This document shows, in pieces, positions 1 through 5,700 of a DNA stretch of 6,428 nucleotides (its first letter is position 1; each line of letters opens with the position of its first letter). Made by a program: the position numbers and the translations under genes. The notes beneath the pieces are model-generated. The model was not told where the DNA came from. It did not search any database and saw nothing but the letters and a program-made list of their open reading frames with translations. The DNA is from an uncultured Clostridia bacterium (GTDB taxonomy: Bacteria > Bacillota > Clostridia > UBA1381), in NCBI GenBank assembly GCA_905236685.1, contig CAJOPD010000014.1, positions 1 through 6,428 on the forward strand, read 5' to 3'.

Positions 1-474
1 CTCGCCGTCCCATAGAGGCGGAACCATAATTCTATGCTCCACAACCTCGGTTTCCCTGACCGTTCCCAAAATATCGCCGCCCGATATTCTTCCCAAAGAT
101 GCGGTGGCAACAAAATCCCACTTAATATCACGGTCGAGCGCCGGCACGCTTACGCCGCGCTCCAAACGCGTCCCCGCCTTTGCCATAATTGCGTCCAAAG
201 GGCGCTGTATCCCGTCATAAATGCTTTTTATAAGCCCCGGTCCAAGCTCTGCCGACAAAGGCTCCATTGTGGATACAACCTTTCCGCCCGGTCCCAAGCC
301 TGAGGTTTCCTCATAAACCTGAATAGACGCATCTCCGCCGTGCATCTCGATTATTTCACCGACAAGCCCCATATCGCTTACACGGACAACATCATACATA
401 TTCGCATCACGCATACCCTCGGCAATTACCAAAGGACCTGATACCTTTTTGATTATTCCGATTTTTTCCTCCAT
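1..474 (-). CDS. ntpA: V/A-type ATPase catalytic subunit A, N-terminal 158 residues (truncated by window edge)
   Basis: This is the catalytic subunit of the soluble V1 head, which binds and hydrolyses (or makes) ATP in an A3B3 hexamer at the cytoplasmic face of the membrane. Only the first 158 codons are present and the frame runs open off the left edge. The start ATG at 474-472 gives MEEKIGIIKKVSGPLVIAEG, the typical N-terminal beta-barrel opening of subunit A. It is followed by GEIIEMHGGDASIQVYEETS and GLGPGG, then by KSIYDGIQRPLDAI (about residues 90-103), which leads into the insertion ('bulge') domain specific to subunit A; residues 154-158 read PLWDGE-like. The Walker A motif normally lies near residue 230, so it is outside the window. 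An AAAGGGCGG ribosome-binding site sits 5 nt before the ATG, and an 18-nt gap separates the gene from the subunit F gene. ntpB and ntpD are expected next. The family call is secure. Confidence 0.96.
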   Translation of the reverse strand, partial: MEEKIGIIKKVSGPLVIAEGMRDANMYDVVRVSDMGLVGEIIEMHGGDASIQVYEETSGLGPGGKVVSTMEPLSAELGPGLIKSIYDGIQRPLDAIMAKAGTRLERGVSVPALDRDIKWDFVATASLGRISGGDILGTVRETEVVEHRIMVPPLWDGE

Positions 475-492
475 AATTTCCGCCCTTTCACA

Positions 493-819
493 TCAATCAT
501 TGTAAATTATATCTGAGCCGACAGCCTGTTCGACAAATTTCTTCATACGCTCTTTGCCAACGCCCAACGAGCCTTTTACTGCGGGTATAGGCAATATTGC
601 GGGCGTTACCGCCTCACGATAGCCTTCAATCACGCCTTCAAGCTCTTTGAAATATTGTTCGGTTACATAAATTATACCGTAATTTGAGGCTGCCATATTT
701 TTTATGCCTTCTGCTGCCTCATTGGCGTTTTCAACGCTCACGGTATCAAGCCCGAGCGCCGCAAAGGCACAAATGCTGTCATAATCTCCCAACACACCGA
801 TTTTATACATACGAGTCAC
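493..819 (-). CDS. ntpG: V/A-type ATPase subunit F (central stalk; NtpG in E. hirae naming)
   Basis: This small subunit of the central rotor stalk binds subunit D and affects ATPase activity. The 108-residue product has the family hallmarks: YKIGVLGDYDS near the N terminus (GDxDS motif), YGIIYVTEQ in the middle, and PAILPIPAVKGSLGVG followed by a terminal helix ending VEQAVGSDI. The length is normal. The start is uncertain. GTG at 819-817 has AAAGGA (828-833) at an ideal 8-nt distance, but the family's usual N terminus corresponds to the in-frame ATG at 810-808 (MYKIGVLG). With GTG the gene overlaps the end of ntpC by 17 nt. With ATG the overlap is 8 nt (ATGTATAA). Either way translation is probably coupled to ntpC. 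The symbol follows E. hirae usage, where ntpG encodes subunit F; other schemes call it atpF or ahaF. Confidence 0.95.
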   Translation of the reverse strand: MTRMYKIGVLGDYDSICAFAALGLDTVSVENANEAAEGIKNMAASNYGIIYVTEQYFKELEGVIEGYREAVTPAILPIPAVKGSLGVGKERMKKFVEQAVGSDIIYND

Positions 820-1726
820 GCAGCCTTTCCTTTATGATTTCTTCACCCCAGCCGTTCTCTTTACAGGTAAGTATTATGCGTACCGCCTTTATCTCATAGA
901 TTTTGCCTATCAAAAATGCTGCTATCGGCGCAAAGCCAAAGCTTTCCGCCTTTGCTTTTTTGATATATGAAAGCTTTTTATTATCGCACCATTTTTCAAA
1001 TGCGCCTATCGTTTCGGTATCCGCATCGGGATAATTCTTTTTAATTTCTTCTATTACGGTGTTTTTGGTGTCTGTCAAGGCTTCCTTTGGATTTATAAGC
1101 GCATTTTTGACAAAATCCTTCGGCTTTTTGCCCAAAGCGCACCGCCACGCCGTTTTATAATCGGTCAGTTCAATTAAAAGCTCCGCCAAGCCCGTTAAAA
1201 ACTCGCTTTTTGCCTGTTTTGCGCCCTCCAAAAACGCAAGATGCTCCGCCTTATCAATAAAAATCTCGGCAAGCTGACCGTCCATAGTCGATGTCAGCAG
1301 TTTGTAAGCCTCCCTTGCAACCGTCTTCAAATGCTCGGGAAGCTCGTCATAGCTCTTGCTCTTTATCGCTTTTTCGATAATTTCGGGGGCTATCGTATAC
1401 GGCGAAAGTATCATCTTTTCCCATTTTTCGTTCTGGACAGACGCCTTCAAGACCGTCTTTAAATTGTGGAAATCATTTTCATACAAAATAAGGTCAATCG
1501 GCGCTTCCTTCGGGCATACCTCATATGCCTTTATCCAAGCGCTTTCAAGCTCGTTTTTCAAAAGCTCCTCCGAGCTTTCCCCGACCCAGCCGCGCTCCTT
1601 TAAAAATCTTTTTGCAGAAGCAATACCGTCCGATACTATGAGCGTTTGCATATCGGAGCGCGACAGCATCTTATTTTCAAGAGTTTTTATATATGACACG
1701 GCATATACATACTCAATATCCTTCAA
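803..1726 (-). CDS. ntpC: V/A-type ATPase subunit C (d-type central-stalk adaptor)
   Basis: Subunit C is the funnel-shaped adaptor that seats the central stalk on the membrane rotor ring, and is equivalent to eukaryotic subunit d. The product of about 307 residues is mostly alpha-helical, with the expected opening YVYAVSYIKTLENKMLSRSD and the family's three-fold helical-bundle character. Examples are ILYENDFHNLKTVLKA near residue 85 and FEKWCDNKKLSYIKKAKAESFGFAPIAAFLIGKIYEI near the end. Length is slightly short for the family but complete. I chose TTG at 1726-1724 because AAGGAG (1735-1740) lies exactly 8 nt upstream. The GTG at 1735, which would form a GTGA overlap with the ntpE stop, shares its first base with that Shine-Dalgarno and would lack a properly spaced one. 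The alternative adds only three residues. The 3' end overlaps the subunit F gene. Confidence 0.93.
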   Translation of the reverse strand: MKDIEYVYAVSYIKTLENKMLSRSDMQTLIVSDGIASAKRFLKERGWVGESSEELLKNELESAWIKAYEVCPKEAPIDLILYENDFHNLKTVLKASVQNEKWEKMILSPYTIAPEIIEKAIKSKSYDELPEHLKTVAREAYKLLTSTMDGQLAEIFIDKAEHLAFLEGAKQAKSEFLTGLAELLIELTDYKTAWRCALGKKPKDFVKNALINPKEALTDTKNTVIEEIKKNYPDADTETIGAFEKWCDNKKLSYIKKAKAESFGFAPIAAFLIGKIYEIKAVRIILTCKENGWGEEIIKERLRDSYV

Positions 1727-1731
1727 TACCG

Positions 1732-2295
1732 TCACTCCTTACCTGCGGCTATATCGTAAAGCTCGCTCTCTTTTTCGCGGAAAATTGCGTCAATAGTACA
1801 ATTTACATAAACTCTTCCGTGTTTTACGATAAGTCCCCTCGTATCCGCATTGTTTTCGGAAAGGGTTATGCCTTTTCCAAGGCTTTCCAAAAAGTTTTGG
1901 GGCATATTTTCCCTGTCCTCTTTTGAAAGCATAAGCTCGCCGCCGTCCTCGTCATTCTGATTTTTGTAAATCTCCGCAAGATACGCAAAATACTCATCTT
2001 TTTGCATACTTAAAATCCTGTTTTTTGCCGTTTTTATAAGTTCTTCTGCGGTTTCGCGCTCGGTTTTTAAAAGCATTTCCCGTTCATATGCCGCCTTTTC
2101 TGCGGCAAAGCGCTCGAAAAAGGCGGAAACACTTGCCTCTCTCGCTCTATTTCCGTCTGCCTTTACCCTTTCGGTTTCCTCGGCATATTCTGCATTTATT
2201 TCATCTATTCGCTTTTGAGTTTCCGCAAGTTTTTCATCAGCCTTTTCCTTTGCCTCCGACAAAATTGCGTCAACTATAACTTCCAGTCCTGCCAC
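1732..2295 (-). CDS. ntpE: V/A-type ATPase subunit E (peripheral stalk)
   Basis: Subunit E pairs with the H/G subunit to form the peripheral stalks that hold the A3B3 head stationary against membrane subunit I. The 187-residue product begins with GLEVIVDAILSEAKEKADEK, a typical subunit E opening. A long charged Ala/Glu/Lys-rich helix follows to about residue 110 (predicted coiled coil), and a small globular C-terminal domain contains GLIVKHGRVYVNCTIDAIF, the conserved beta-strand element of the family. Length is normal. The start is GTG at 2295-2293, served by AAGGAG about 10 nt upstream; no ATG is available nearby. A 35-nt gap separates it from ntpK. Its TGA stop lies within the Shine-Dalgarno/start region of ntpC, which suggests translational coupling. 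The assignment is secure from both sequence and operon position. Confidence 0.94.
   Translation of the reverse strand: MAGLEVIVDAILSEAKEKADEKLAETQKRIDEINAEYAEETERVKADGNRAREASVSAFFERFAAEKAAYEREMLLKTERETAEELIKTAKNRILSMQKDEYFAYLAEIYKNQNDEDGGELMLSKEDRENMPQNFLESLGKGITLSENNADTRGLIVKHGRVYVNCTIDAIFREKESELYDIAAGKE
1735..1740 (-). promoter_or_regulatory. Ribosome-binding site that favours a TTG start for ntpC
   Basis: AAGGAG on the minus strand is 8 nt from TTG 1726-1724. Its last base is the first base of the upstream GTG (1735), so it cannot serve that GTG. The site also lies inside the last codons of ntpE. Confidence 0.65.
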
Positions 2296-2330
2296 TTTTT
2301 TACCGCTCCTTCTTCTTAAAAACTAACTCC

Positions 2331-2798
2331 TCAGATATTGATTACGATAAGGAAGGACACAATAAAGCCTAAAAGTGCGTAAAGCTCGATAAGCGATGCC
2401 GAAACAATTGCCTTTGAGCTTTCCTCAGGGCGTTTTGCGGTAAGATTTACACCTGTTGCACAAACTCTGCCCTGCGCCTTTGCGGAAAAATATCCCGAAA
2501 TAGCTATCGGAAGGCACGCGCACAAATATCCCAGCCCCTTTGTCCAGTCGGTTATAGGCTCTCCGCCCAAAACTCCGATATTAAGAAGCACCATAACGCC
2601 TACAATAAGTCCGTAAAGTCCCTGTGTACCCGGCAAAAGCTGCAAAACAAGCAGTTTTCCGAATTTTGACGGGTCATCGGCAACAACGGCAGAAGCCGCC
2701 TCCGACGCGATACCTACACCCTTTGATGAACCCATACCTGCAAGCGATACTGCAAAAACAACTCCTGCCAAAGCATAAACCATTCCTAAATTAAACAT
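2331..2798 (-). CDS. ntpK: V-type ATPase subunit K, 16-kDa proteolipid of the rotor ring (probably Na+-binding)
   Basis: This membrane proteolipid forms the rotating ring that carries ions across the membrane. The 155-residue product is the duplicated four-helix form: hairpin 1 covers about residues 5-75 and hairpin 2 about 88-154. A single buried carboxylate, Glu138, lies in helix 4 (SLIELYALLGF). The Na+ ligands known from E. hirae NtpK (Leu61, Thr64, Gln65, Gln110, Glu139, with Tyr68 as hydrogen-bond partner) correspond here to Leu55, Thr58, Gln59, Gln109, Glu138 and Tyr62, in LLPGTQGLYG and AQGRV. All are kept, so Na+ coupling is inferred. The reading frame is open upstream to 2951, but that part overlaps ntpI. 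ATG 2798-2796 is preferred because AAAGGA (2808-2813) lies 9 nt upstream, whereas ATG 2807 abuts it. The start overlaps the ntpI stop by 8 nt (ATGTTTAA). Confidence 0.96.
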   Translation of the reverse strand: MFNLGMVYALAGVVFAVSLAGMGSSKGVGIASEAASAVVADDPSKFGKLLVLQLLPGTQGLYGLIVGVMVLLNIGVLGGEPITDWTKGLGYLCACLPIAISGYFSAKAQGRVCATGVNLTAKRPEESSKAIVSASLIELYALLGFIVSFLIVINI

Positions 2799-4758
2799 AA
2801 TCTCCATTCCTTTCGTTTTTAAAATTATAGTATTTTGTGTTAAGTCCGAGCGGACTGTATTTTCTGCCGCCGCCCTCATAAAACTTTTGGTAAAATTCAA
2901 CATACTGCAAACGGTTTGTATGAACATACGCACCGAGCATATTGATTGCAAAATTCAATGTGTGCCCGAATATTGAAATCGCTATAAAGCTTATCAGTCC
3001 AACCACGCTGTTTCCGCCGAGCGAGCCCAGCACATTTACAACAGACGCGATAACTCCCGTCGCAAGTCCCAGCGCCATAAGTCTTGAATAGGACAGGACA
3101 TCGCCCACAATGCTTGTTATGTCGTAAAGGCTCAAAATTCCGTTTAAGAGCTTCATAATCGGATTTTTACTGCTGCGCCCCTGCGTTAAAACAAGTCCTA
3201 TCGCGGCGCCTATCGCAAGATATTTTCCGATTTTGGTGACAGCGTCTATCTTAAATGCTGCGCCCGTTGCCAGTATTCCTATTCCCGAAATCACCAAAAT
3301 CCAAAAGCCCGTATCGAATACCGCCGCCCATTTTTCGCCATTTCGCCAAGTCATATAAAACTTGATTGCAAGAGCGGTTAAAATATGAATTGTGCCGAAG
3401 GCAACGCTCATTATAAGCACGGTAAGCGGCTTTTGCACCGGGTCAACCAGTATCGGAGAAAGCGCAAGTGCGCCCGAGCCGAAGGTTTTTGAAACGGTGG
3501 TTATCATATCTCCGAAAAAGCTCCCGTACATAAGTCCCCAAAAAGTCGTTGAAACACCGCAATAGAAAAACATTCTGAAAGTATTCCGTTTTTTCCTTTC
3601 AAGCACATTTCCAAAGCCTAAAATCCCGCACACTATCATAAGCAAAAGCCCGTATCCTGCGTCGGAAAACATCATTCCGAAGAAGAAATAATAGAACACA
3701 GCCATCACGGGATTTGGGTCAACATCATTTTTTGAAGGCATTGAATAGTCCGAGGTTATGCTTTCAACAGGTGCGACAAAGGCGTTGTTGCGAAATTCCG
3801 CAGGCACATCTTCCGTTTTGCCGGGCTCAAAAAGTTCGACCGATACGGTAAACTTTTTCATAAGCTCATTTTTCAGGCTTTCGCCGTCTTTTTCGGGAAC
3901 ATACCCGCTCACAAAAAATGCATTTTCAGTTATTCCCACATTTTCTAATGCACGGTATTTATCGCGCCGCACCGCCATTTTGTCATAAAAAAGTTCCAAA
4001 TCGGCACGCATATTGCCGTAACCTGCAAGCTTTTCGGCAAGTTCCTCATTTTGCGCTGATATTTCCTGCCGTCTTTGCTCTATCTCGCAAATCCTGGTTT
4101 TCGGCTCTTTGTCGGTAAGATTTTTCGGAACCGCAAAATTTATATCCGCGAAAAATTTTGATACCTTTTCCTCCTCCGACAAAGAGTATATCAGCCAGAT
4201 TGCCGTTTGCTGTTTTGTTGCGTCAAGAATTTCAAAATAAACGGACGAAATATCGTATTCGTGAAGCTTCTGCCAGATTTGCTCCTCGTTCCACTCCCCG
4301 TCAGCCGTACCCGTTTTTGACTGCGTATGCCGCGTCTGCTGGCTGCTTGCGGGGGCGTCAAGCGCGGTAAACCTTTTCAGGCTGTCCTTTTCGGTTTCAA
4401 GCGACGCTAATGCGTCTTCGTTTTTTTCAAAAGCCTTTTTTATCTGCAAGATACTGCGCACAAGTTCCATAGTCTGTGCGGATTCACCCGCTTGTATTGC
4501 GCATTTATCCGCCGCTATTTCCCTGCGCTTTGCAAAAAGTCCGCTTTTTTCATCAGGCAGCATAGATATTGCCGCCGCAACCTGCGCCATATTTGATTCA
4601 AGCTGTGATATTGTACTTGCCGTTTCGCGACCTTTCAGAATTTCGCCACGGCTGTCCGAAATATCAACAGTACCGCACCGCTGCAAATACTCAATCAGCT
4701 GCTTCCGCTCGCTGTTTAAGCCGACCAGCTCAATGCGTTTCATTTTGGTAAGTGCCAA
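2791..4758 (-). CDS. ntpI: V/A-type ATPase subunit I (membrane stator, a-type)
   Basis: Subunit I is the stator that provides the two ion half-channels beside the K ring and anchors the peripheral stalks. The 655-residue product has the normal two-part design. Residues 1 to about 340 are cytoplasmic, with coiled-coil stretches at about 95-130 and 222-275. Residues about 350-615 hold the multi-span membrane domain, starting with FYYFFFGMMFSDAGYG (356-370), the conserved first-helix motif. Two conserved arginines are visible: Arg559 in LSYSRLMALGLA, and Arg616 in HTNRLQYVEFYQKFYEGGG, the C-terminal signature. These match the pair proposed to face the ring glutamate in related enzymes. TTG at 4758-4756 is chosen because GGGGTGAT (4762-4769) lies 3 nt upstream and MALTKMKRIELVGL aligns with the family N terminus; the ATG at 4743 is the alternative. 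Residues about 134-157 are a Ser/Thr/Gln-rich segment. Confidence 0.96.
   Translation of the reverse strand: MALTKMKRIELVGLNSERKQLIEYLQRCGTVDISDSRGEILKGRETASTISQLESNMAQVAAAISMLPDEKSGLFAKRREIAADKCAIQAGESAQTMELVRSILQIKKAFEKNEDALASLETEKDSLKRFTALDAPASSQQTRHTQSKTGTADGEWNEEQIWQKLHEYDISSVYFEILDATKQQTAIWLIYSLSEEEKVSKFFADINFAVPKNLTDKEPKTRICEIEQRRQEISAQNEELAEKLAGYGNMRADLELFYDKMAVRRDKYRALENVGITENAFFVSGYVPEKDGESLKNELMKKFTVSVELFEPGKTEDVPAEFRNNAFVAPVESITSDYSMPSKNDVDPNPVMAVFYYFFFGMMFSDAGYGLLLMIVCGILGFGNVLERKKRNTFRMFFYCGVSTTFWGLMYGSFFGDMITTVSKTFGSGALALSPILVDPVQKPLTVLIMSVAFGTIHILTALAIKFYMTWRNGEKWAAVFDTGFWILVISGIGILATGAAFKIDAVTKIGKYLAIGAAIGLVLTQGRSSKNPIMKLLNGILSLYDITSIVGDVLSYSRLMALGLATGVIASVVNVLGSLGGNSVVGLISFIAISIFGHTLNFAINMLGAYVHTNRLQYVEFYQKFYEGGGRKYSPLGLNTKYYNFKNERNGDYV
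2808..2813 (-). promoter_or_regulatory. Ribosome-binding site that sets the ntpK start
   Basis: AAAGGA on the minus strand is 9 nt before ATG 2798 and directly touches ATG 2807, so translation should begin at 2798 (MFNLGMVYALAG). It lies within the end of ntpI. Confidence 0.7.
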
Positions 4759-4811
4759 TCTATCACCCCAATTCTTCTATATAAAAAGGAGCAGAATACC
4801 GACAGCAAAAC

Positions 4812-4833
4812 AAGGGCAAATTACCCTTTTTTT
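4812..4833. other. Short hairpin with T-tract at the end of the first ATPase gene
   Basis: AAGGG and CCCTT arms (4812-4816 and 4824-4828) enclose a 7-nt loop, and on the plus strand a run of seven T follows (4827-4833), the shape of an intrinsic terminator. No plus-strand gene ends here. On the minus strand the hairpin spans the stop codon of the stalk-subunit gene and is followed only by GTTTTG, so it would at most be a weak attenuator or processing site before ntpI. The stem is short and may be accidental. Confidence 0.3.
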
Positions 4834-5135
4834 ACTGCATCAATTATCCTGCCTATTATTTGCTCGCTGTTTGCCAGAATTTCTTTGCGATGCTTTTCGC
4901 ATTTTTCGGATACTTCATCTTTGAAAACAGCAAAATCGCTGTCCGCCTTCTCCTTTGCCGACCTTAAAGCCTCGTCAGTTTTCTTTGTTTCCTCAGCTTT
5001 TTTTTCTTCAAGTCTGTTTGCAGCTTCTTCTCCCGCCGCAGAAAGCAGTGCCGCAGCTTTCTTCTCTGCGTCGGCAACTATTTTAATCGCTTCCTCTTCC
5101 GCATTTCTGACCTTTTCGATAGCTTCCTTTGCCAT
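4821..5135 (-). CDS. ntpF: V/A-type ATPase peripheral-stalk subunit H/G (NtpF in E. hirae naming), first gene of the operon
   Basis: The product of about 104 residues is almost entirely a charged Ala/Glu/Lys-rich helix (MAKEAIEKVRNAEEEAIKIV onward) with heptad character, ending in EQIIGRIIDAVKKG. Nothing in it is catalytic. Its composition, size and place directly before ntpI match the H/G-type coiled-coil subunit, which pairs with subunit E in the peripheral stalk. Sequence alone would not separate it from other coiled coils, so operon position carries part of the call. I chose ATG 5135-5133 because the strong AAAGGAG Shine-Dalgarno (5147-5153) is 11 nt upstream. TTG at 5141, 5 nt from the same site, is possible. 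An ATG at 5162 would place the Shine-Dalgarno inside the gene and is unlikely. A 62-nt gap follows before ntpI. The symbol follows E. hirae, where ntpF is this stalk subunit and not subunit F. Confidence 0.88.
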   Translation of the reverse strand: MAKEAIEKVRNAEEEAIKIVADAEKKAAALLSAAGEEAANRLEEKKAEETKKTDEALRSAKEKADSDFAVFKDEVSEKCEKHRKEILANSEQIIGRIIDAVKKG

Positions 5136-5146
5136 AGCCAAAAATT

Positions 5147-5153
5147 CTCCTTT
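5147..5153 (-). promoter_or_regulatory. Ribosome-binding site that decides the start of the first ATPase gene
   Basis: AAAGGAG on the minus strand lies 11 nt before ATG 5135 and 5 nt before TTG 5141. It falls inside the longer frame that would begin at ATG 5162, which argues against that longer start. Confidence 0.7.
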
Positions 5154-5188
5154 ACAGCTCATTTCAGGTAAAAATCACCATTAGCTGA

Positions 5189-5217
5189 ATTATATACTTT
5201 TTCTGTAAAAAAGTCAA
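5189..5217 (-). promoter_or_regulatory. Sigma-A promoter of the V-ATPase operon
   Basis: On the minus strand, TTGACT (-35, plus positions 5212-5217) and TATAAT (-10, 5189-5194) are separated by exactly 17 bp. This is one mismatch from consensus overall, with an A/T-rich tract upstream of the -35. The predicted start of transcription is near 5182, giving a short leader of about 45 nt before the first ATPase gene. No other promoter of this quality was seen inside the operon. Confidence 0.88.
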
Positions 5218-5278
5218 TGCACAAAATCATTTTATTGCCATTTTCATACATAGACTTTCAAAAAAATCCCGCAGTATG

Positions 5279-5307
5279 TTGCAAAAAATGACAAAATATG
5301 GTAAAAT
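5279..5307 (+). promoter_or_regulatory. Probable sigma-A promoter of the AbrB-like gene
   Basis: TTGCAA (5279-5284) and TAAAAT (5302-5307) are separated by 17 bp, a moderate match to consensus. Transcription would begin near 5314, about 16 nt before the gene. The promoter overlaps the longer frame opening at ATG 5276, which rules that start out if the promoter is real. Confidence 0.65.
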
Positions 5308-5329
5308 GAGAAAAAGGCAGGCGAAAATT

Positions 5330-5575
5330 ATGAAATTTACAGGAATGTCAAGACAGATAGACGAGCTGGGCAGAATGGTTATCCCAAAGGAAATACGCGA
5401 CGCTTTGGACATTACGCCGAAGGACAGTATGGAAATTTACATCGAAGGTGAAAGCATAATTTTGAAAAAGGCGGGAAATTGCTGCGTTTTTTGCGGCAAA
5501 AGAACCGATTTTACTTCCTTCTCAGACAAGCCCATCTGCTCAGATTGCGTGGAAAAAATACGAAATATGGCATAA
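5330..5575 (+). CDS. AbrB/SpoVT-family transcriptional regulator with C-terminal four-cysteine zinc-ribbon-like tail
   Basis: This is an 81-residue DNA-binding protein. Residues 1-48 form the AbrB/SpoVT swapped-hairpin domain, with the diagnostic DELGRMVIPKEIRDALDI (11-28) and DSMEIYIEGESIILKK (32-47), very like the N-terminal domain of Bacillus AbrB. The tail differs from Bacillus AbrB: Cys52-x2-Cys55 and Cys70-x2-Cys73 form a CxxC...CxxC pair likely to bind a metal such as zinc, a tail type seen in clostridial AbrB-like proteins. Such proteins act as dimers or tetramers that repress or tune promoters in growth transitions. I do not assign it a specific target. ATG 5330 is chosen over ATG 5276 because the domain begins right here, the promoter -10 lies between them, and an AAGGCAGG-type ribosome-binding site lies just upstream. 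The gene is divergent from the V-ATPase operon. Confidence 0.93.
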   Translation: MKFTGMSRQIDELGRMVIPKEIRDALDITPKDSMEIYIEGESIILKKAGNCCVFCGKRTDFTSFSDKPICSDCVEKIRNMA

Positions 5576-5625
5576 TAAACCGCACTTTGTAACCGAAACA
5601 ACTAAAACTTGTAATCTAATTGCCG

Positions 5626-5654
5626 TTGACACTCTTTTTTTGCTGTGTTATGCT
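5626..5654 (+). promoter_or_regulatory. Sigma-A promoter of ftsH
   Basis: TTGACA (5626-5631, perfect -35) and TATGCT (5649-5654) are separated by 17 bp. Transcription should begin near 5661, leaving a leader of about 40 nt. No terminator hairpin was seen between the AbrB-like gene and this promoter, so read-through from the upstream gene may also contribute. Confidence 0.82.
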
Positions 5655-5700
5655 TTTAGAGTACACTTATGCACCCAGGCAATATGAAAGGAAATGCGCA

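Larger units (their letters stand above)
5136..5329. promoter_or_regulatory. Shared divergent regulatory region between the V-ATPase operon and the AbrB-like gene
   Basis: This A/T-rich stretch holds the two divergent promoters, whose -35 elements are 61 bp apart. AAAATGGCAA on the minus strand (plus 5235-5244) and AAAATGACAA on the plus strand (5285-5294) form a 9-of-10 inverted repeat. Further AAAATG copies occur on the minus strand at 5228-5233 and on the plus strand at 5303-5308. They may be operator sites for the adjacent AbrB-like protein, but A/T-rich background makes chance a real possibility. Confidence 0.4.

Noticed and set aside
1356..1796. Plus-strand frame of 146 codons opposite ntpC and ntpE
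   Set aside because: It is the antisense shadow of two recognisable ATPase genes; its product is Phe/Ser-rich without any motif and no ribosome-binding site was seen.
2296..2330. Possible RNA hairpin or promoter between ntpK and ntpE that would set high ring-subunit output
   Set aside because: The 35-nt gap holds a purine-rich ribosome-binding region but no convincing stem and no paired -35/-10 elements.
2799..2951. N-terminal extension of about 50 residues on proteolipid NtpK
   Set aside because: The extension lies within the conserved C-terminal coding sequence of ntpI in another frame. The family N terminus and the AAAGGA ribosome-binding site both point to ATG 2798.
5276..5329. Eighteen-residue N-terminal extension of the AbrB-like protein
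   Set aside because: It contains the predicted -10 element, lacks a ribosome-binding site, and precedes the normal start of the AbrB domain.
5227..5412. Minus-strand frame of 61 codons with hydrophobic residues, opposite the AbrB-like gene
   Set aside because: It overlaps the clearly real AbrB domain on the other strand and the shared promoter region. It shows no family resemblance, and its hydrophobicity comes from the A/T-rich complement.
5576..5625. Possible terminator after the AbrB-like gene
   Set aside because: I found no GC-rich stem followed by a T-run. The T-rich stretch at 5633-5641 lies between the -35 and -10 of the ftsH promoter and has no hairpin in front of it.
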